Source of the DNA: Stereum hirsutum FP-91666 SS1
Lineage: Eukaryota; Basidiomycota; Agaricomycetes; Russulales; Stereaceae
Reading direction: 5' to 3'
DNA length: 64,000 nt
NCBI RefSeq assembly: GCF_000264905.1
Contig: NW_006763131.1
Span: 2,932,708 to 2,996,707 of the forward strand
Under the pieces are notes generated by a model. It was given only the letters and a program-made list of their open reading frames with translations. It searched no databases and was not told the DNA's origin. Shown here one piece after another: positions 25,263 through 36,500 of the stretch. A program made the translations under genes and the position numbers. Position 1 is the stretch's first letter, and each line of letters starts with the position of its first letter.

Positions 25263-25816
25263 TGTTGTGGTCGCGACTGATGACAAGGAGAAGATGGTTG
25301 TAGCGATATGACGGAAAGCGATCACGATGGACAATAGACTCACCGTCCGTCGAGTGATCGCAAAGGTCCAAAGCGTGTTCTAGTCGAGCTGTGGCGATAT
25401 GAGACAGCGTCCGTGCTGAACGTATGGACGACGTCAGCTTTGACTTGGACGGGGTCGACGTGGCGGGACCAGCGGCACGTCGAGGGGGAAGCTGTCAGAC
25501 TAGTGACTAGCAGCTGGTGGCGAAGAGCAAGTAGTGTACATCGGCAGTATATGATATTCGCATGGCGCTTCTCGGGCGAAATACTGTACGCGGTCTGTGG
25601 CTGCGAGTCGTGGCGCGGCGAACCGTGCCGTGGGAAGGTATTCAGGCCCCAACGGTTTGGTTCCGTCTGCGTCCCGTCGATCGCGTGGGTGCCTGCTCCT
25701 GATCTGATTGGCTGATTGCTCGCGGTAGCCATGCCAACGGCGTTCCATTCCTCCTCACACCATCTTCCCCTGCCTTTCTCGGCCTGCCTTCCCGCCACTT
25801 CATATACTTAAGACGA
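25263..25816. promoter_or_regulatory. Divergent promoter region
   Basis: 554 bp between the start codons of the disordered-protein gene (-) and the 2OG-Fe(II) enzyme (+). The only ORFs are shadows of no known family. No clear TATA box. Confidence 0.45.
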
Positions 25817-26654
25817 ATGTCACCTCAGCCTACGCAGGAAATCATTGATTTCTCCAAAACGCCTTTGGCATCCAACTACACTGGCCTTTATGCCTCTGTG
25901 CTCGACGGCCTATTCACGGAGGCAGAATGTTGTTCGCTTATTATTCTCGCTACCTCTCCTCTGTCCGCCAATCAGGGTTCTCCAGGGTCTACTTCTCCCT
26001 CCGCCTTATCAGAGCCTCTAGCCACCGATGTATCTGTGACCTCACCGTGGCGGCCTGCAGGTCTGAGTGCGGAAGCGTCTCACCAGACTGTGCATGCCGA
26101 CTTCCGCAACAGCGAGCGGATCATACGAATTGACGCCCATACCGCTGGCTGGATATACGACCGTGTGCGACCGTTCTTGGAGAGTGAGCTTGGGGCCATC
26201 AAACAGGGATCGAAATGGGATGCCGTTGTGGGACGAAAGGGGAAAGTAGACGGTACCTGGAAGCTGGCAGGGTATGTTACTGTCTCGTACACAGGTGCAT
26301 AATCTAATTCAACTTTCGCTGGGATCGCTCCATAGACCGTGGCCGCGTCTTAGCTTTTTGCGCTACACGTCTGGTCATTTCTTCAAGCAGCACTGCGACG
26401 GCCTCCTGACCGACCCTGCTGCCGAGAACACGCACTCCCGGGTTACCCTGCATATATATCTTAACAGCGACTGCGAAGGTGGTGCCACTCGGTTCTGGTC
26501 ACCAGACAAGAAGCGCTATCTCGACGTGGAACCTCGCATAGGTCGTGTATTGATGTTTCAGCAGCGAATGCTCGTCCATAGCGGCGAAGAGGTCAGGGAC
26601 GGCGTCAAGTACACATTGCGCCTTGATGTCATGTTCCGGCAGGAAAAGCCTTGA
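25817..26654 (+). CDS. 2-oxoglutarate/Fe(II) dioxygenase, prolyl 4-hydroxylase type
   Basis: Predicted 257-aa enzyme. Exons 25817-26271 and 26336-26654. The C-terminal half is a P4H-type jelly-roll: LRYTSGHFFKQHCDG gives the Fe-binding H171-x-D173, and VLMFQQRMLVHSGE gives the distal His233. Lys243 in GVKYTLRLDVMF stands where prolyl 4-hydroxylases use a lysine to hold 2-oxoglutarate. The HIYLN and EGGATRFW segments are also typical. There is no signal peptide or ER retention tail, so a cytosolic or nuclear enzyme is more likely than a collagen-type hydroxylase. The substrate is unknown. It ends 214 bp before the convergent XPA gene. Confidence 0.9.
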
Positions 26655-26868
26655 GGTGGTATTACCCTGGAGTCGTAGAGTCATAACGGTGCGACGCGGC
26701 CACTCTTCTCCGTCGTTGAGGTCGCATCTCGGAGGACAGATTCATGGCGGTTCACCTCGTCTTCATCCAAATAGCATTATCCGATAAAACAGTCCGTACA
26801 TGCAATACTGTATACAACGAAGATGTTCCGTAGTAACCTCATCTGACCGGGTACCCAGGCAAGAACCT

Positions 26869-28131
26869 TCAAAGCTCTTCTACCTCGATCGTAAACCCAC
26901 ACGAATGGCACATCTGCGTGGTCGTCCCGTCCTCCGAAGGATGCGGCTGACTGAACACATGCTTATGCTCAGCATCCTTCCGCTTCTGCCAAACGCCCTC
27001 TCGTGTCTTTCTTCTCAGCTCCACCAAGCCCTGCTCGAATTTCTTATTCTTCCTCTTTTTCTTCTCTGATGTTCGTTTATTCCACTCGGCGTCGAGTGCC
27101 TCTGGGGAGCCCCACTTCTTCCAAGCAAATTCTTCGACTTGAAAGCGACAAAAGAGCATCATGTTTGCAAACGTCGATTTGTGCGGGTTAGCTTTAAGCA
27201 GGTGGGGCATGATCTCTTCGTCGCGAAGTTCGGCTGTGGACATGGAGAGTTAGACTGTCTTGAACTACCCGGTTGCGAGGAGGAAGGAGAGCAGGGAGTC
27301 TGAGATAAATATTTCGAACTCACAGTCTGTTAAAAGATAATCCTGACGGAAGCAGCAAGTCAGTATCGTCCTAGTATGTCTTAGCTAGAGGTGTAAGGGG
27401 TCACCTCTCTACACTCCGTCTTCGTCAACAGACTGTACTTCTCCGGCTTCTCGTTCTTGCACTTGTTACATACCAAGCACCGAAATACCTTTCTATATGT
27501 CTGATCAAGGTCTATGGACCCACATTCTGCGCACTTCGGATTCTTTCCCTTCTCCAGGTAGACCGCTGCAGGTACGAACGAACGCAAAGTTGGATATCAG
27601 ACATCGAGATTGTGAGTAAGTACCAGAGTAGAAGGGGTAATACGTACGCGGATCCAAATTCTGCACCGCACGCTGCCTTTCCCGTTCCTTCTCTTTCGCC
27701 TTGTGAACCTCATCAACCTCTTTATCGTCCTCCACCAAGAATCCACCCTTCGAGTTCACCATTTTTGACAAATCATAGTCAAAATACTTCCCAAGTCTCG
27801 TGTCCCTCTTCAGCTTCTGCTGTTGCTGCCGTGACGGACCTGTCGGTGACGTAGATGTCGCGGGGACCACTGCCAGTGGTCGTTTATTGTTCAGATTCGG
27901 TAGGGAGGATGAAGAGGAGGCCGTCTCTTTCTGGCGTTGTTGAGCTTTGGCTATATGATTGGTTCTCGTCAGATCAATGACCTTTTGTGATAGAAGATAT
28001 GATGTGAACGTACCTCGCAGACGGTTCATCTCTATTCGTTTGACCTGTTCAGGCGTAAGCTGTAGGTCATTCCCCGGCACAGGTCTGGGAGGAGGGGTGC
28101 ATGGACGAGTACTGGGGCCCGCTTCAGACAT
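26869..28131 (-). CDS. rad14: Nucleotide-excision repair protein XPA/Rad14
   Basis: Predicted 321-aa DNA-damage verification protein. Exons 28131-28014, 27950-27648, 27565-27405, 27342-27324 (19 nt), 27233-26869. The zinc-binding quartet is C152-x2-C155-x17-C173-x2-C176, the spacing of human XPA, with an extra Cys170. It is followed by SLLTKTECREDYLLTD, the family's most conserved block, which spans the junction with the 19-nt exon. Then come LLKANPHKSTFANMMLF and a basic helix (NKRTSEKKKRKNKKFEQG) expected to touch DNA. An unusual C-terminal CHSCGF pair follows. The N-terminus is disordered with a Q-rich patch. The start chosen is the first true ATG of the frame. Confidence 0.93.
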
Positions 28132-28642
28132 GATAAAGCTCTTCAAGATATGTTTCTACTAGAAAGTAAGGAATACAAGTTGCAAGAAGCACGAGGACAA
28201 GGAGATGGGTGAGACAGACGACTGGTGTGGGGCTGAGTGAGAACGTTGTGGCACTGAGTCACGTCGCACGTGCTGTAATTTACCGCGCGCGCGACGCGCG
28301 TTGTTGTAGGTTGTTGTCGCGTCCACACAGACTGTAGCAACCACTCTCTATAGCAGGGTATGTGACGGCTGCACGAGGGCGTCCACTAGCTTTTCTCCCG
28401 CCTTTCATTTCCATCCACCTTGCATCCACCTATCGTTCATCTAGAACCACTGCAGTAATCGCTGAGCCCTAAAATCCACTGCTGGGCCATATATCCGGCA
28501 ATCCGGGCACACTGCATAGCCGGTTGCGTTTACTAGCTGTTCCGTCTCCGAGCTTCGCTATAGGAGCTCTGCTTTCTCTGACCAGCGTTGCATACCATAC
28601 CATCTCTAGTCCCACCTCACTATCCAACTGCTGACAGCATAG
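28132..28642. promoter_or_regulatory. Divergent promoter of XPA and thioesterase genes
   Basis: 511 bp between the two start codons. Contains a CG-rich alternating stretch near 28280-28300 and no supported ORF. Confidence 0.45.
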
Positions 28643-30178
28643 ATGGCTGAAGCGGTCCCAGACGCCAATCGTGCAGAGCCGGAGGAAATCTCTACTTCTC
28701 TCTCGCTCGAACAGCTCGACACAAACTTGTTCCGGTCCAAGTCTCTCTGGCTTCCGTACCGCGCCAGAGGTGTGTTTGGTGGTCAGGTTATATCTCAGGC
28801 TATTGTCGCAGCTACTGCCTGTGTCAAGCCTCAGTATGCACTACACGTACGTCTTTCGAGATTCTTGCGTTATACCGAACGTATTTGGATAATTGCCATT
28901 GACATTTCACACTTTCGATCGCTAGTCCTTGCACGTAAGTCCATTCCCTTGACCTCGCGCGCAAATCAATCCCGGAAAGCAGAAAACCAGGCGCTGAAAT
29001 ACCCTCCACATACCACGACCAGTCCTATTTCCTCCTTAGCGCTTCCCCCGCCGTCCCCATCCTCTACTACGTCGACCGCGTCCGCGAAGGGCGAACGTAC
29101 ACCACCCGATCCGTCCGCGCCGTCCAGAACGGAAAGACCGTCTTCATCCTCATCTGCTCCTTCCAAGTTCCAGAAACATGGCAACCTTCTCACCATTGGC
29201 CTATACCGCCCAACGTCCTTCCGCCGGAGCAATGCGAGGATGAGAAGGACAGGTGGATCAGGAGTGCGCAGAAGGAGGGGCTGGACGCGAAGATCAGTGA
29301 GGCGTACATGCAATTCGCTGATGTATGTAGACTGAACATCTAGTGCGGAGTTGTTGAAGCATTACTCACCGTGAATATCTTCGGTTTGTTGTAGGAGAGG
29401 CATAGAAGTCCGGTGGAAGTGAGGAGAGGGGGGAGTTATACGGGAGCGGAGGGAACAGTGGTTGAGATGGTCTGGATGAAAACAAAATCGACAGAGACAT
29501 ACGAAATACCCTTCCAAAAGGTCCGCCATACCCTCCTCCCTTCCGAAACTCTAGTGCTTACCTTGTTGGTCTATTTATCAGGGAATTCTTGGCTACATGT
29601 CTGATTTCTACTTGTACGTCTCCATCGCAACCTCTCTCCGTATACACCTTTGGATATGTACCATAACTCATACATATCCACTCGGCTCCACATAGTCTCG
29701 GAGTCGCAGCCTCCTCTCTCGGGCTAAAGCGCCACACCCGCGGCCCTGAAGCACTATCCATGCTCTCGACTTTGGACCACTCAATATTCTTCTACTCGTA
29801 CGTGGCTCCGACATCCTATAGTAACGAAGATCATGAGAGCGCTAAAAATATCGACTCCATTGACAATAGGAACGACTTTGATTGTAATGACTGGGTCTTA
29901 TATGTTGTACGTGGTACCCTGGCGTGACCTCCCATTGTCATTTATATACTCAACACTAGTCGGTTCCTCAGGTAACATCACCTGCTGCAGGTTCAGGGAG
30001 AGGTTTTGTCATAGGCAGGGTAGGTGCTTCAGTCAAGACTCCTGTGTTTATCCATTGATGATCGTTGTCGCAGATGTATTCGAGAAACGGAACTCTCGTA
30101 GCAGTTACTACCCAGGAGGGTGTGATCCGAGCGGACATTCGACCTCCACCAAAAGAGAACCCACCAGCGAAGCTATGA
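28643..30178 (+). CDS. Acyl-CoA thioesterase, TesB/Tes1 type, peroxisomal
   Basis: Predicted 320-aa double-hotdog thioesterase that hydrolyses fatty acyl-CoA to free acid and CoA. Nine exons: 28643-28846, 28926-28934 (9 nt), 29023-29322, 29395-29520, 29582-29613, 29696-29797, 29870-29906, 29972-30019, 30074-30178; phases all agree. The family pattern is clear: FRSKSLWLPYRARGVFGGQV, ALHSLHSYFLLSASPAVPI (made only if the 9-nt exon is used), VREGRTYTTRSVRAVQ, MLSTLDHSIFFYS joined to NDFDCNDWVLYV, SPAAGSGRGFVIGRMY and NGTLVAVTTQEGVIR. The C-terminal AKL is a PTS1-type signal, so peroxisomal action alongside beta-oxidation is inferred. The donor after exon 4 (GTCCGC) is weak. Confidence 0.93.
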
Positions 30179-30617
30179 GGACGCATACGAGGATCTTGTG
30201 ATCTTCAAGCGTAGTTAGGCGGACGATCTCACTTATAGACTTGTACGATACACCCATCTGGTACCATACATTATTGACGGTTGGATTGGCGTCGTCGTTC
30301 GACCGAGAGGCGACAGAGTTCACTCGCTGAGGCTGGGAGGGCGACTCGTCCATGTTCCGATCAGAAATGGTACAGCATAGCACATTTATGAGAGAACAAA
30401 GAAAAAGAGCGAGCACTATGCATGTCGGGAGGCACATATCGAACATAGCAGGAGGATGGGAGAGGCATGGGGATGGACGGGCGCCCGGCAGGCGAAAACA
30501 GCGAGTTTGTTGTGGGTGTGTGCGTGAGCGTGCGAGCTAGACAATGCGATAGAGAACCGATGGCAGGAGATGCAAGGCAGGGTAGATACGATACAGGACG
30601 GAGAGAGACCAGTCTGC
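30179..30617. other. 3' intergenic region between convergent genes
   Basis: Between the stops of the thioesterase (+) and eS27 (-) genes. A minus-strand ORF (30108-30446) overlaps the thioesterase 3' end; it has no recognisable motif and is treated as chance. Confidence 0.5.
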
Positions 30618-31081
30618 TTAGTTCTTCCGGCGGTACGAGCTCCCTGTATATGTCAAGAGTTGAAGTGGCGACGCATCCGATGAGAACCAGCGCTGGAAGT
30701 GAGACGGGAAGTGGACTCACCCTCAGTCAACCTTGCCTTACCACCAGTAGGCTGGCAGAGCACACTGGCGCATGCGCCGCAGAGGACGACAGTCTGTGCG
30801 TGCGAGAAGACGGTGGTGATGGCGAAGCACCCTGGATTACGAAGCACGCGAACTCTCCTCAGGCTTTGTATACATGGGCTAGACGGGGAAACAAACGCAC
30901 CTGGGCACTTAACGTCCATGAAGTATGAGTTGGGCGACTGCACAAGACGCTTGAGCTTGTGCCTGCGGGTTTCAGCACCGGCGGAGGGGTTGAGGAGGTC
31001 AACGGCGAGAGTCTAGTACACATCATCGAATGGGTATGAAATACGGCTCAAAAACAGCAGAAATGAGCCCAGACGCACCAT
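30618..31081 (-). CDS. RPS27: 40S ribosomal protein eS27
   Basis: Predicted 83-aa ribosomal protein. Exons 31081-31079, 31012-30901, 30831-30721 and 30643-30618. The first coding exon consists of the ATG alone, followed directly by a GTGCGT donor; this splits the start codon from [11 protein letters not shown]. The zinc-ribbon cysteines are C37 and C40 (KCPGCF) and C56 and C59 (LCGAC). The [27 protein letters not shown] and [13 protein letters not shown] segments are near-identical to eS27 of other eukaryotes as I remember them, and the tail SSYRRKN replaces the usual SFRRK-type end. Length is normal. Confidence 0.97.
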
Positions 31082-32135
31082 GTTGGATGCGAATGAAGGG
31101 GGTTGAGGCTTGGCCGGTGTTTTGGGGAGTGACGAGCTTTTTGAGGAGGCGCGGGCGCTGTGAGCGACGAGGTGCAGACGCAATATCTGTCGGTCGGTGG
31201 GCGAAAACGGTAGAATAAGGTTCGAACTCAGAAAGTTTCGGACTTTCAAAGCGGCGCGGAGCCTGGCGAGAGTCAGTTTGAGTCGGTGGCGTGCGGCACC
31301 GCTGCCGCCACTCAAAGTTTGCTAGTGTTTTCACGCTCAAATCGAGTTCGACTCTTCACAAATCGTTACACAGCACCGGATCCAGTTTTCTGTCACTCCC
31401 TCAAGGCCTTACTTATGGCTGAACAACTTGAGCCAAGCTTAGACGCTTTGAGTAAGTCCGAAATCCTAGAATCAGTGGACAGCGGCGCCGGCAGGTATGG
31501 AATTGTTTCCCCCACCAAAGCTCCTTTACATATCAAGTGGGCTGCTCCCGGTCAAGACAATAAAGTTCAAAGGTGTTCTGGGTAGGTACTCAATGTACTG
31601 AAGACGTGTGCGAAGGCAGAGACCTGGACCAACACTCATGCCGCGAGGCCACCTGCTTTCATAGACAAAGCAAAGGCGTATACGTTACCTCCAGGAGAAC
31701 CGTAGAAGAGTAGTGCACAGCCGCCTCCCAGGAACTTTCGAGGTACAGGAGTCGAACAAACCATTCCTTTACTCTGCGAAACTACAGATGAAATATCCGG
31801 GGAAGGCCAGACCTCGTGGTCTGCGGGTTCGGAGGTTGTGCGACGCAGCTGCTGCCAGGGAAGGACGCTCAATTGTGAACGGGGCTTTGGTATAATTGTG
31901 AGAAGCTCAGCGAAATGGGATCAGAAGTCGGCGGGAGAAAGGAAAGGTTGTCTATTGTGCTCTCGGCGCAGGCGCGGTCACGTGTGCGTTCGAAGCGAGT
32001 CCTGCGCGCCCATTGTGGCCGGATTCGGCAGGTGTTGTTTCGTCTTGTCCCCCTTTCTTTTTGTCTTGCGCCTCGCGACCTGTACAGCCCGCCGTCCATT
32101 GTCTACGCTTAGAGGCGCTGTAATCCCCGACGCTC
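31082..32135. other. Divergent spacer between eS27 and BTG genes
   Basis: About 1 kb of promoter-type sequence. An ATG ORF of 56 codons (31415-31585 +) contains a GTAAGT donor early on and might be the first exon of a small gene, but I found no continuing exon. Nothing else recognised. Confidence 0.4.
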
Positions 32136-32141
32136 TATAAG
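32136..32141 (+). promoter_or_regulatory. Possible TATA box of the BTG gene
   Basis: TATAAG 433 bp before the chosen ATG and about 85 bp before a GTATGT donor in the leader. Position fits a promoter for a transcript with a spliced 5' UTR. Confidence 0.4.
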
Positions 32142-32220
32142 TACTTCTCGTACCTCCCCACTAGTCCCCAGGTGTCGATCCATCTTCCATCTCTCTCTTC
32201 GCTTTCCGGTACACGTTCAG

Positions 32221-32295
32221 GTATGTGCTTTGCCTCTCCATCTTCTCCAAGTCCATCGTCTGACGTTCAGCTCTCTTGGTTGCTTTCTACTCTAG
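32221..32295 (+). other. Probable 5'-UTR intron of the BTG gene
   Basis: GTATGT donor at 32221, pyrimidine-rich body with a CTGAC-type branch site, and a TCTAG acceptor ending at 32295. The surrounding leader is CT/CA-rich, typical of highly expressed basidiomycete transcripts. Confidence 0.45.
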
Positions 32296-32568
32296 CTCGC
32301 TAGGTTTGTACCAGCAATGTACTCTTATACCGCCACCCGAGCTTACCTCTACCCTTCCTGCAGATTCTTGGTTAACCGACTCCATCCACTTGCTACACGT
32401 TCGACGCCTGCATATCACTGTATCCAACATCCATACGACCATCGCACTGTTTCCTTAGATCACTCAACGAGCATCTCTGCATCATCTTTCATCGCAGCCG
32501 GCTGCCTCCAACTTCATCAGCATCTCATCTCGTCAACACATTCGTCATCTCGTATCTCATCAATCACA

Positions 32569-33537
32569 ATGGCCCCTTACGTTTCCGCTGAGCCCATCCA
32601 GACCAACGTCAACAAGGCCGTCGAGTTCCTCACTCATCGCCTTCGCTATCCCACACCTGTCCTTTCCACCCTCCGCGCCGCTCTAATCGACAGCCTCATT
32701 GCACACTACGCCCAGTCATGGGATCCCACCGAGCCACCCCGCGGATCTGGCCGCCGTTGCCTCACTCTCAGTCCAGAGAGCCTCCCTCCCCGCCCAATCT
32801 ACACTGCCATGAAAGCCGCCAACGTGCAGTGGTCCGAGTGGATTGCCGCTCTCGGTGGATTTGAGTTCGACCTCTGCGTCGACCCAGGGCACGTGTACCG
32901 TCGTCGGACTATCTCTGGCTTTACCGAAGTTCGCGACATTTGGTCTGAGGAGGCGGAGCAGAAGATGAAAATGGACGCTTTCCGTCGGAATCAGAAGGAG
33001 GCGTCGGCCAAAACGCTGGCGCAGCAGGTGATGCTGGCCGATGAAGACTCTGAAGACGAAATCTTCGTTATGATCGCTGACGAACTCCGCGAGCCGACAT
33101 GGATGACTCCCATTCACCCCACATTCCCCAACACATCATACCTCACCGTTCCTACCACCGCCGCCACCAAGACCAGCTCGACGGTCTCGAACCACTCGCG
33201 GTCCAGCTCTCGCTCGTCCAACTCGAGCTCTGGCTTCTCGTTCTCATCCGTCGACACGTCTGACACGTCCTCCGTGTCCTCTGGCACGACCGCCTCTTCC
33301 TCTTCGACTCAGACGTCGTCCAAGCTGTCCCGCAGGGAACGTGCCCGCCAAGCGCGCGTCTTCATCGATCAGAGCAAGACGGAGGTCACGAACTACGACG
33401 GTGGCAAGACGACCGTCCTCACCGGTGGCGTTATGCTCGGCGGTCGTCCTCCCAAGCCCGCTGCTGCCCCTGCTCCCATTCAGAGGACACGTCCTGCTAT
33501 GGGTCCCAGCTTCAACTGGCGCGCCACCCGCGTCTGA
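32569..33537 (+). CDS. BTG/Tob anti-proliferative domain protein
   Basis: Predicted 322-aa intronless protein. Residues 12-115 match the BTG/Tob layout: helix VNKAVEFLTHRLRYP, SLIAHYAQSWDPTEPPRGSG with the RGSGRRCLTL strand, and a closing FDLCVDPGHVYRR in the place of the family's VDP-x-x-VxxR element. BTG/Tob proteins bind the Caf1/Pop2 deadenylase and promote poly(A) shortening; that role here is inferred from the fold only. Residues 205-270 are Ser/Thr-rich, and the C-terminus ends in GPSFNWRATRV after a basic KLSRRERARQARVF segment. The chosen start (ATGGCC, A at -3) lies at the domain edge; an upstream in-frame ATG at 32317 would add 84 residues of unlikely composition. Confidence 0.82.
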   Translation: MAPYVSAEPIQTNVNKAVEFLTHRLRYPTPVLSTLRAALIDSLIAHYAQSWDPTEPPRGSGRRCLTLSPESLPPRPIYTAMKAANVQWSEWIAALGGFEFDLCVDPGHVYRRRTISGFTEVRDIWSEEAEQKMKMDAFRRNQKEASAKTLAQQVMLADEDSEDEIFVMIADELREPTWMTPIHPTFPNTSYLTVPTTAATKTSSTVSNHSRSSSRSSNSSSGFSFSSVDTSDTSSVSSGTTASSSSTQTSSKLSRRERARQARVFIDQSKTEVTNYDGGKTTVLTGGVMLGGRPPKPAAAPAPIQRTRPAMGPSFNWRATRV

Positions 33538-36500
33538 ACGTTCCATGTGTTCTTCTACACCATTCGTATTCACTTTCATTTCTTCCCTGAACGACGTTTT
33601 TCACGATTCATCTTTTGCCCACAGTGCAGGACACTTTCGACGTACATATTACGAGCATACTGACGACGTGCCTTCGAGTCATTCATCTTCATCTTCTCAC
33701 AATGGTTACCCTATTGCACTCTAATACCCCTTTCTCTTTCCCTCGTCTCTCATCCACTGTAGCCTTGGTCTTTCATCTAGTCAACAATTGTGTCCATTAT
33801 CTCGCAGCGTCTCGAACCGTGTAGCATTTATCAACCTCATACCCATCTTCCCCACTCCGTCGAACCAGCATCCATTTAACGAGCTTCGTGTTATCGTTCT
33901 ATATCATTATTCCGTTTCGCGGCCTCTCGCTTCTAGCTTCCTAAGGACCGTCTAATCTTCGCTTGCTTCTGCTTTGCTTCATTGCTCTCTCATGTGCATA
34001 ATAGTCTCCTTCTAGTTTGTCGCTCTTCTTCGTCGGTGCACCGTTTGCATGCATACGCCACACTCCTTGGGCTCTGGTATGTTTATATATCTTTCTGGCT
34101 GATACCATACGTTACATACCTACATAGTACACAATTGCTTTTTGTGTTACTTGGTGTTGTCTTGGTGTTAGCGTCGGTATCCGGGCTTCATTTGTAGTTT
34201 TGACCTGGTGTTCAATTGAGGCGGGTTCTGGAACTCTTTTTGACGTGTGTGATCTTGCGTGATATCCCGAAAGCAAAGCCAATCGAGCCGGTTCGAGTCG
34301 GTTCCAGACGGCAAATATATTTCTGCTTTCAAGATACAAACGATGACTCAGAAGAGCAGATGAAATGCAGAGAAAGAAGAATGTCTTATGGATATCATGA
34401 TGCATTCAAGTTCGTCGAACAGTGACAATCGCGCATGCCACTGACCAAGTCGTGCTTTCGGAAGAGACCGACATGCTGATAGATGTAAGTAAGTGTCTCT
34501 GCTCATCACCACCTCGAAGCTTGCCACGGACGATCGAATGGTGTGTTCACGCCGACTTGCCAGTGCTCTCTATTTCGAAAATAGTTGTTATAAATTTTAT
34601 TGACCAATCTCTAGGTATAAGTCACCGCGAGATAAACCGTGACTATGGTTCTAATAACAATCAAACCATCAGTGCAACAACGTCGAACTCGACCCGGATT
34701 CGTCATGCATGAATCGAGCCACTACAAAGATAAAACCTCTACCAACGACCGATCTTCATTAGCCCCTCCCACCCTGATCCTGTATTTCGAAGACCACTCG
34801 TGGTCCATAATGCTCGACATGACGTGCTGTCAGCTCTTGTAAGTAGAGGGCCAAGGTCAGGACGTCCGGTCAGACTGGCCGGGATCGTGGAGACACTTCA
34901 GGAGTAGTCCTACACGGTATAAAATGATATCAGTAGGCAGCCTCGACGTGTAATTATGACAGCCCGGGACAATTACGCTGCCAGCTCGAGAGTCTGCGTT
35001 CAAAGACATGGTCATTGTTGATGTGGTGCGAAGCAGGCGGGGAGAATGTACCCGAAGTTGCTGTACGGCAGCCTGGGTAATCCCTCGCCTGTGAACGAAG
35101 GTAAAAGGGTTGCATCCATCGAGTAGGCCGGGAGGGGTGACCACAAGGTCGGGACGCCGGATGGTCGCTGTCCAGAGGAGAACAAAGACTACAAGGAGGA
35201 GCGGGTAGAACGGCGACGGCGACGACAGCAGCGTCGTGCAGTCGACGACAAAGGTCGTCAATTGGCCTCGGAGCGACCTTAGGTAAATGGACGGCCTGAG
35301 ATAGAGAGTTCGTTGTTCAGTTTCAGCGCAATCAATTGAGCACCAACCAGCCAGATGAAGGTGGAGTACCGAGCATATGCTGAAGAGGTCTGGTGCGGAA
35401 AAATAATTAGTTGGAGGGCTTGGCGACGTATGGACGAAGTGGATGGACGCACTGACCGTGTTAGAGTCTGAGGAGGACGGCCAGGCCGTTGGCCATAGGC
35501 GCCAGCAACCTCGAGCACCGATGCTGAGCGCTGAGGGGAGCCTTGGGGAGTCGTTCCAAAATGGATCGAACGGGTATACGGCGCTCTTTGGCCGCTTGCC
35601 TTCCCAAGGTAGCTTCTCCGGTGATGGTGCTAGAGGAATCGAACAACATTCTCGTTATTCTGGAGAAGAGGAGCGGGGGAGAGAGCCGTCATGATGATAT
35701 CAGAGAAGGTGCAGAAGGAGTACACGGACAACTATTTGTGTCGATGAAAGTGACGGACCATGAACGGTTCTGGTTTAAGTAGTCACCCAGTGCTCCAAGA
35801 TATCCACCCAAGCGTCAGCCATCAAGCGCTTCCAGCGGCACAGGCAGACGAGCAGTGACGGGAACCAGGCGGTGTTCAAACGAGGAAGGAGCGATCGACT
35901 TGCATACGCTGATGGGCCTCGAGCGTCCTCCACTGCAGATCATCCATGAACGTCACTTAAAATGAAAGATGAAGTCATTGTCTGTTCGCGGTCCAAGCGG
36001 AAAGGGTAAGTATATGTGACACGCACAGATTGAACAGTAAGTCTTAACTAGGAGCGAGCCCCACGTTGTCGAATTCGCCTGGGCAGTGTGGCTACAGGCG
36101 CTTGAACCGCTAAAAGTAGGCATAAAGTCGTAGGGAAAGCGAGAAGCAGAAGAGCACGCAAACCAGAGAGAAAGTGGGGAGCAGCGACGAAGAGAAAAAA
36201 GACGGGTCGGGGGCCTTAGGACAGCCCAGCGTCGCACGAGCAGAATCAGACGATGCGTGCGGTCAATCACCCACTATAGTGCGATTATGGCCTGAAGCTT
36301 CGTTCTGAATGTTCCTTCAGGCCCCACTGTGCGCAGATAAATTTGATGACCTCACTGGTGCGACCAGAAAGCTTTAGACTCTGGCACCACCTGCTCCACG
36401 CTGCAGCAGCTCGGCGAAGAACGCGACGCGAGATCTCTGCCAAGCGAACCGGCGGTAAGAATATTGTCGGTCTCGAGGCGTGCGCACAGACATGTAGACA

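Noticed and set aside
31333..31370. GTTCGACTC sequence resembling a tRNA B box
   Set aside because: No cloverleaf with acceptor and anticodon arms can be drawn upstream; no tRNA gene recognised by eye anywhere in the window.
32317..32568. 84-residue N-terminal extension of the BTG protein from an upstream in-frame ATG
   Set aside because: Composition is leader-like (Ser/His/Thr-rich), the BTG domain begins directly at the downstream ATG, and the latter has the better start context. Kept only as an alternative.
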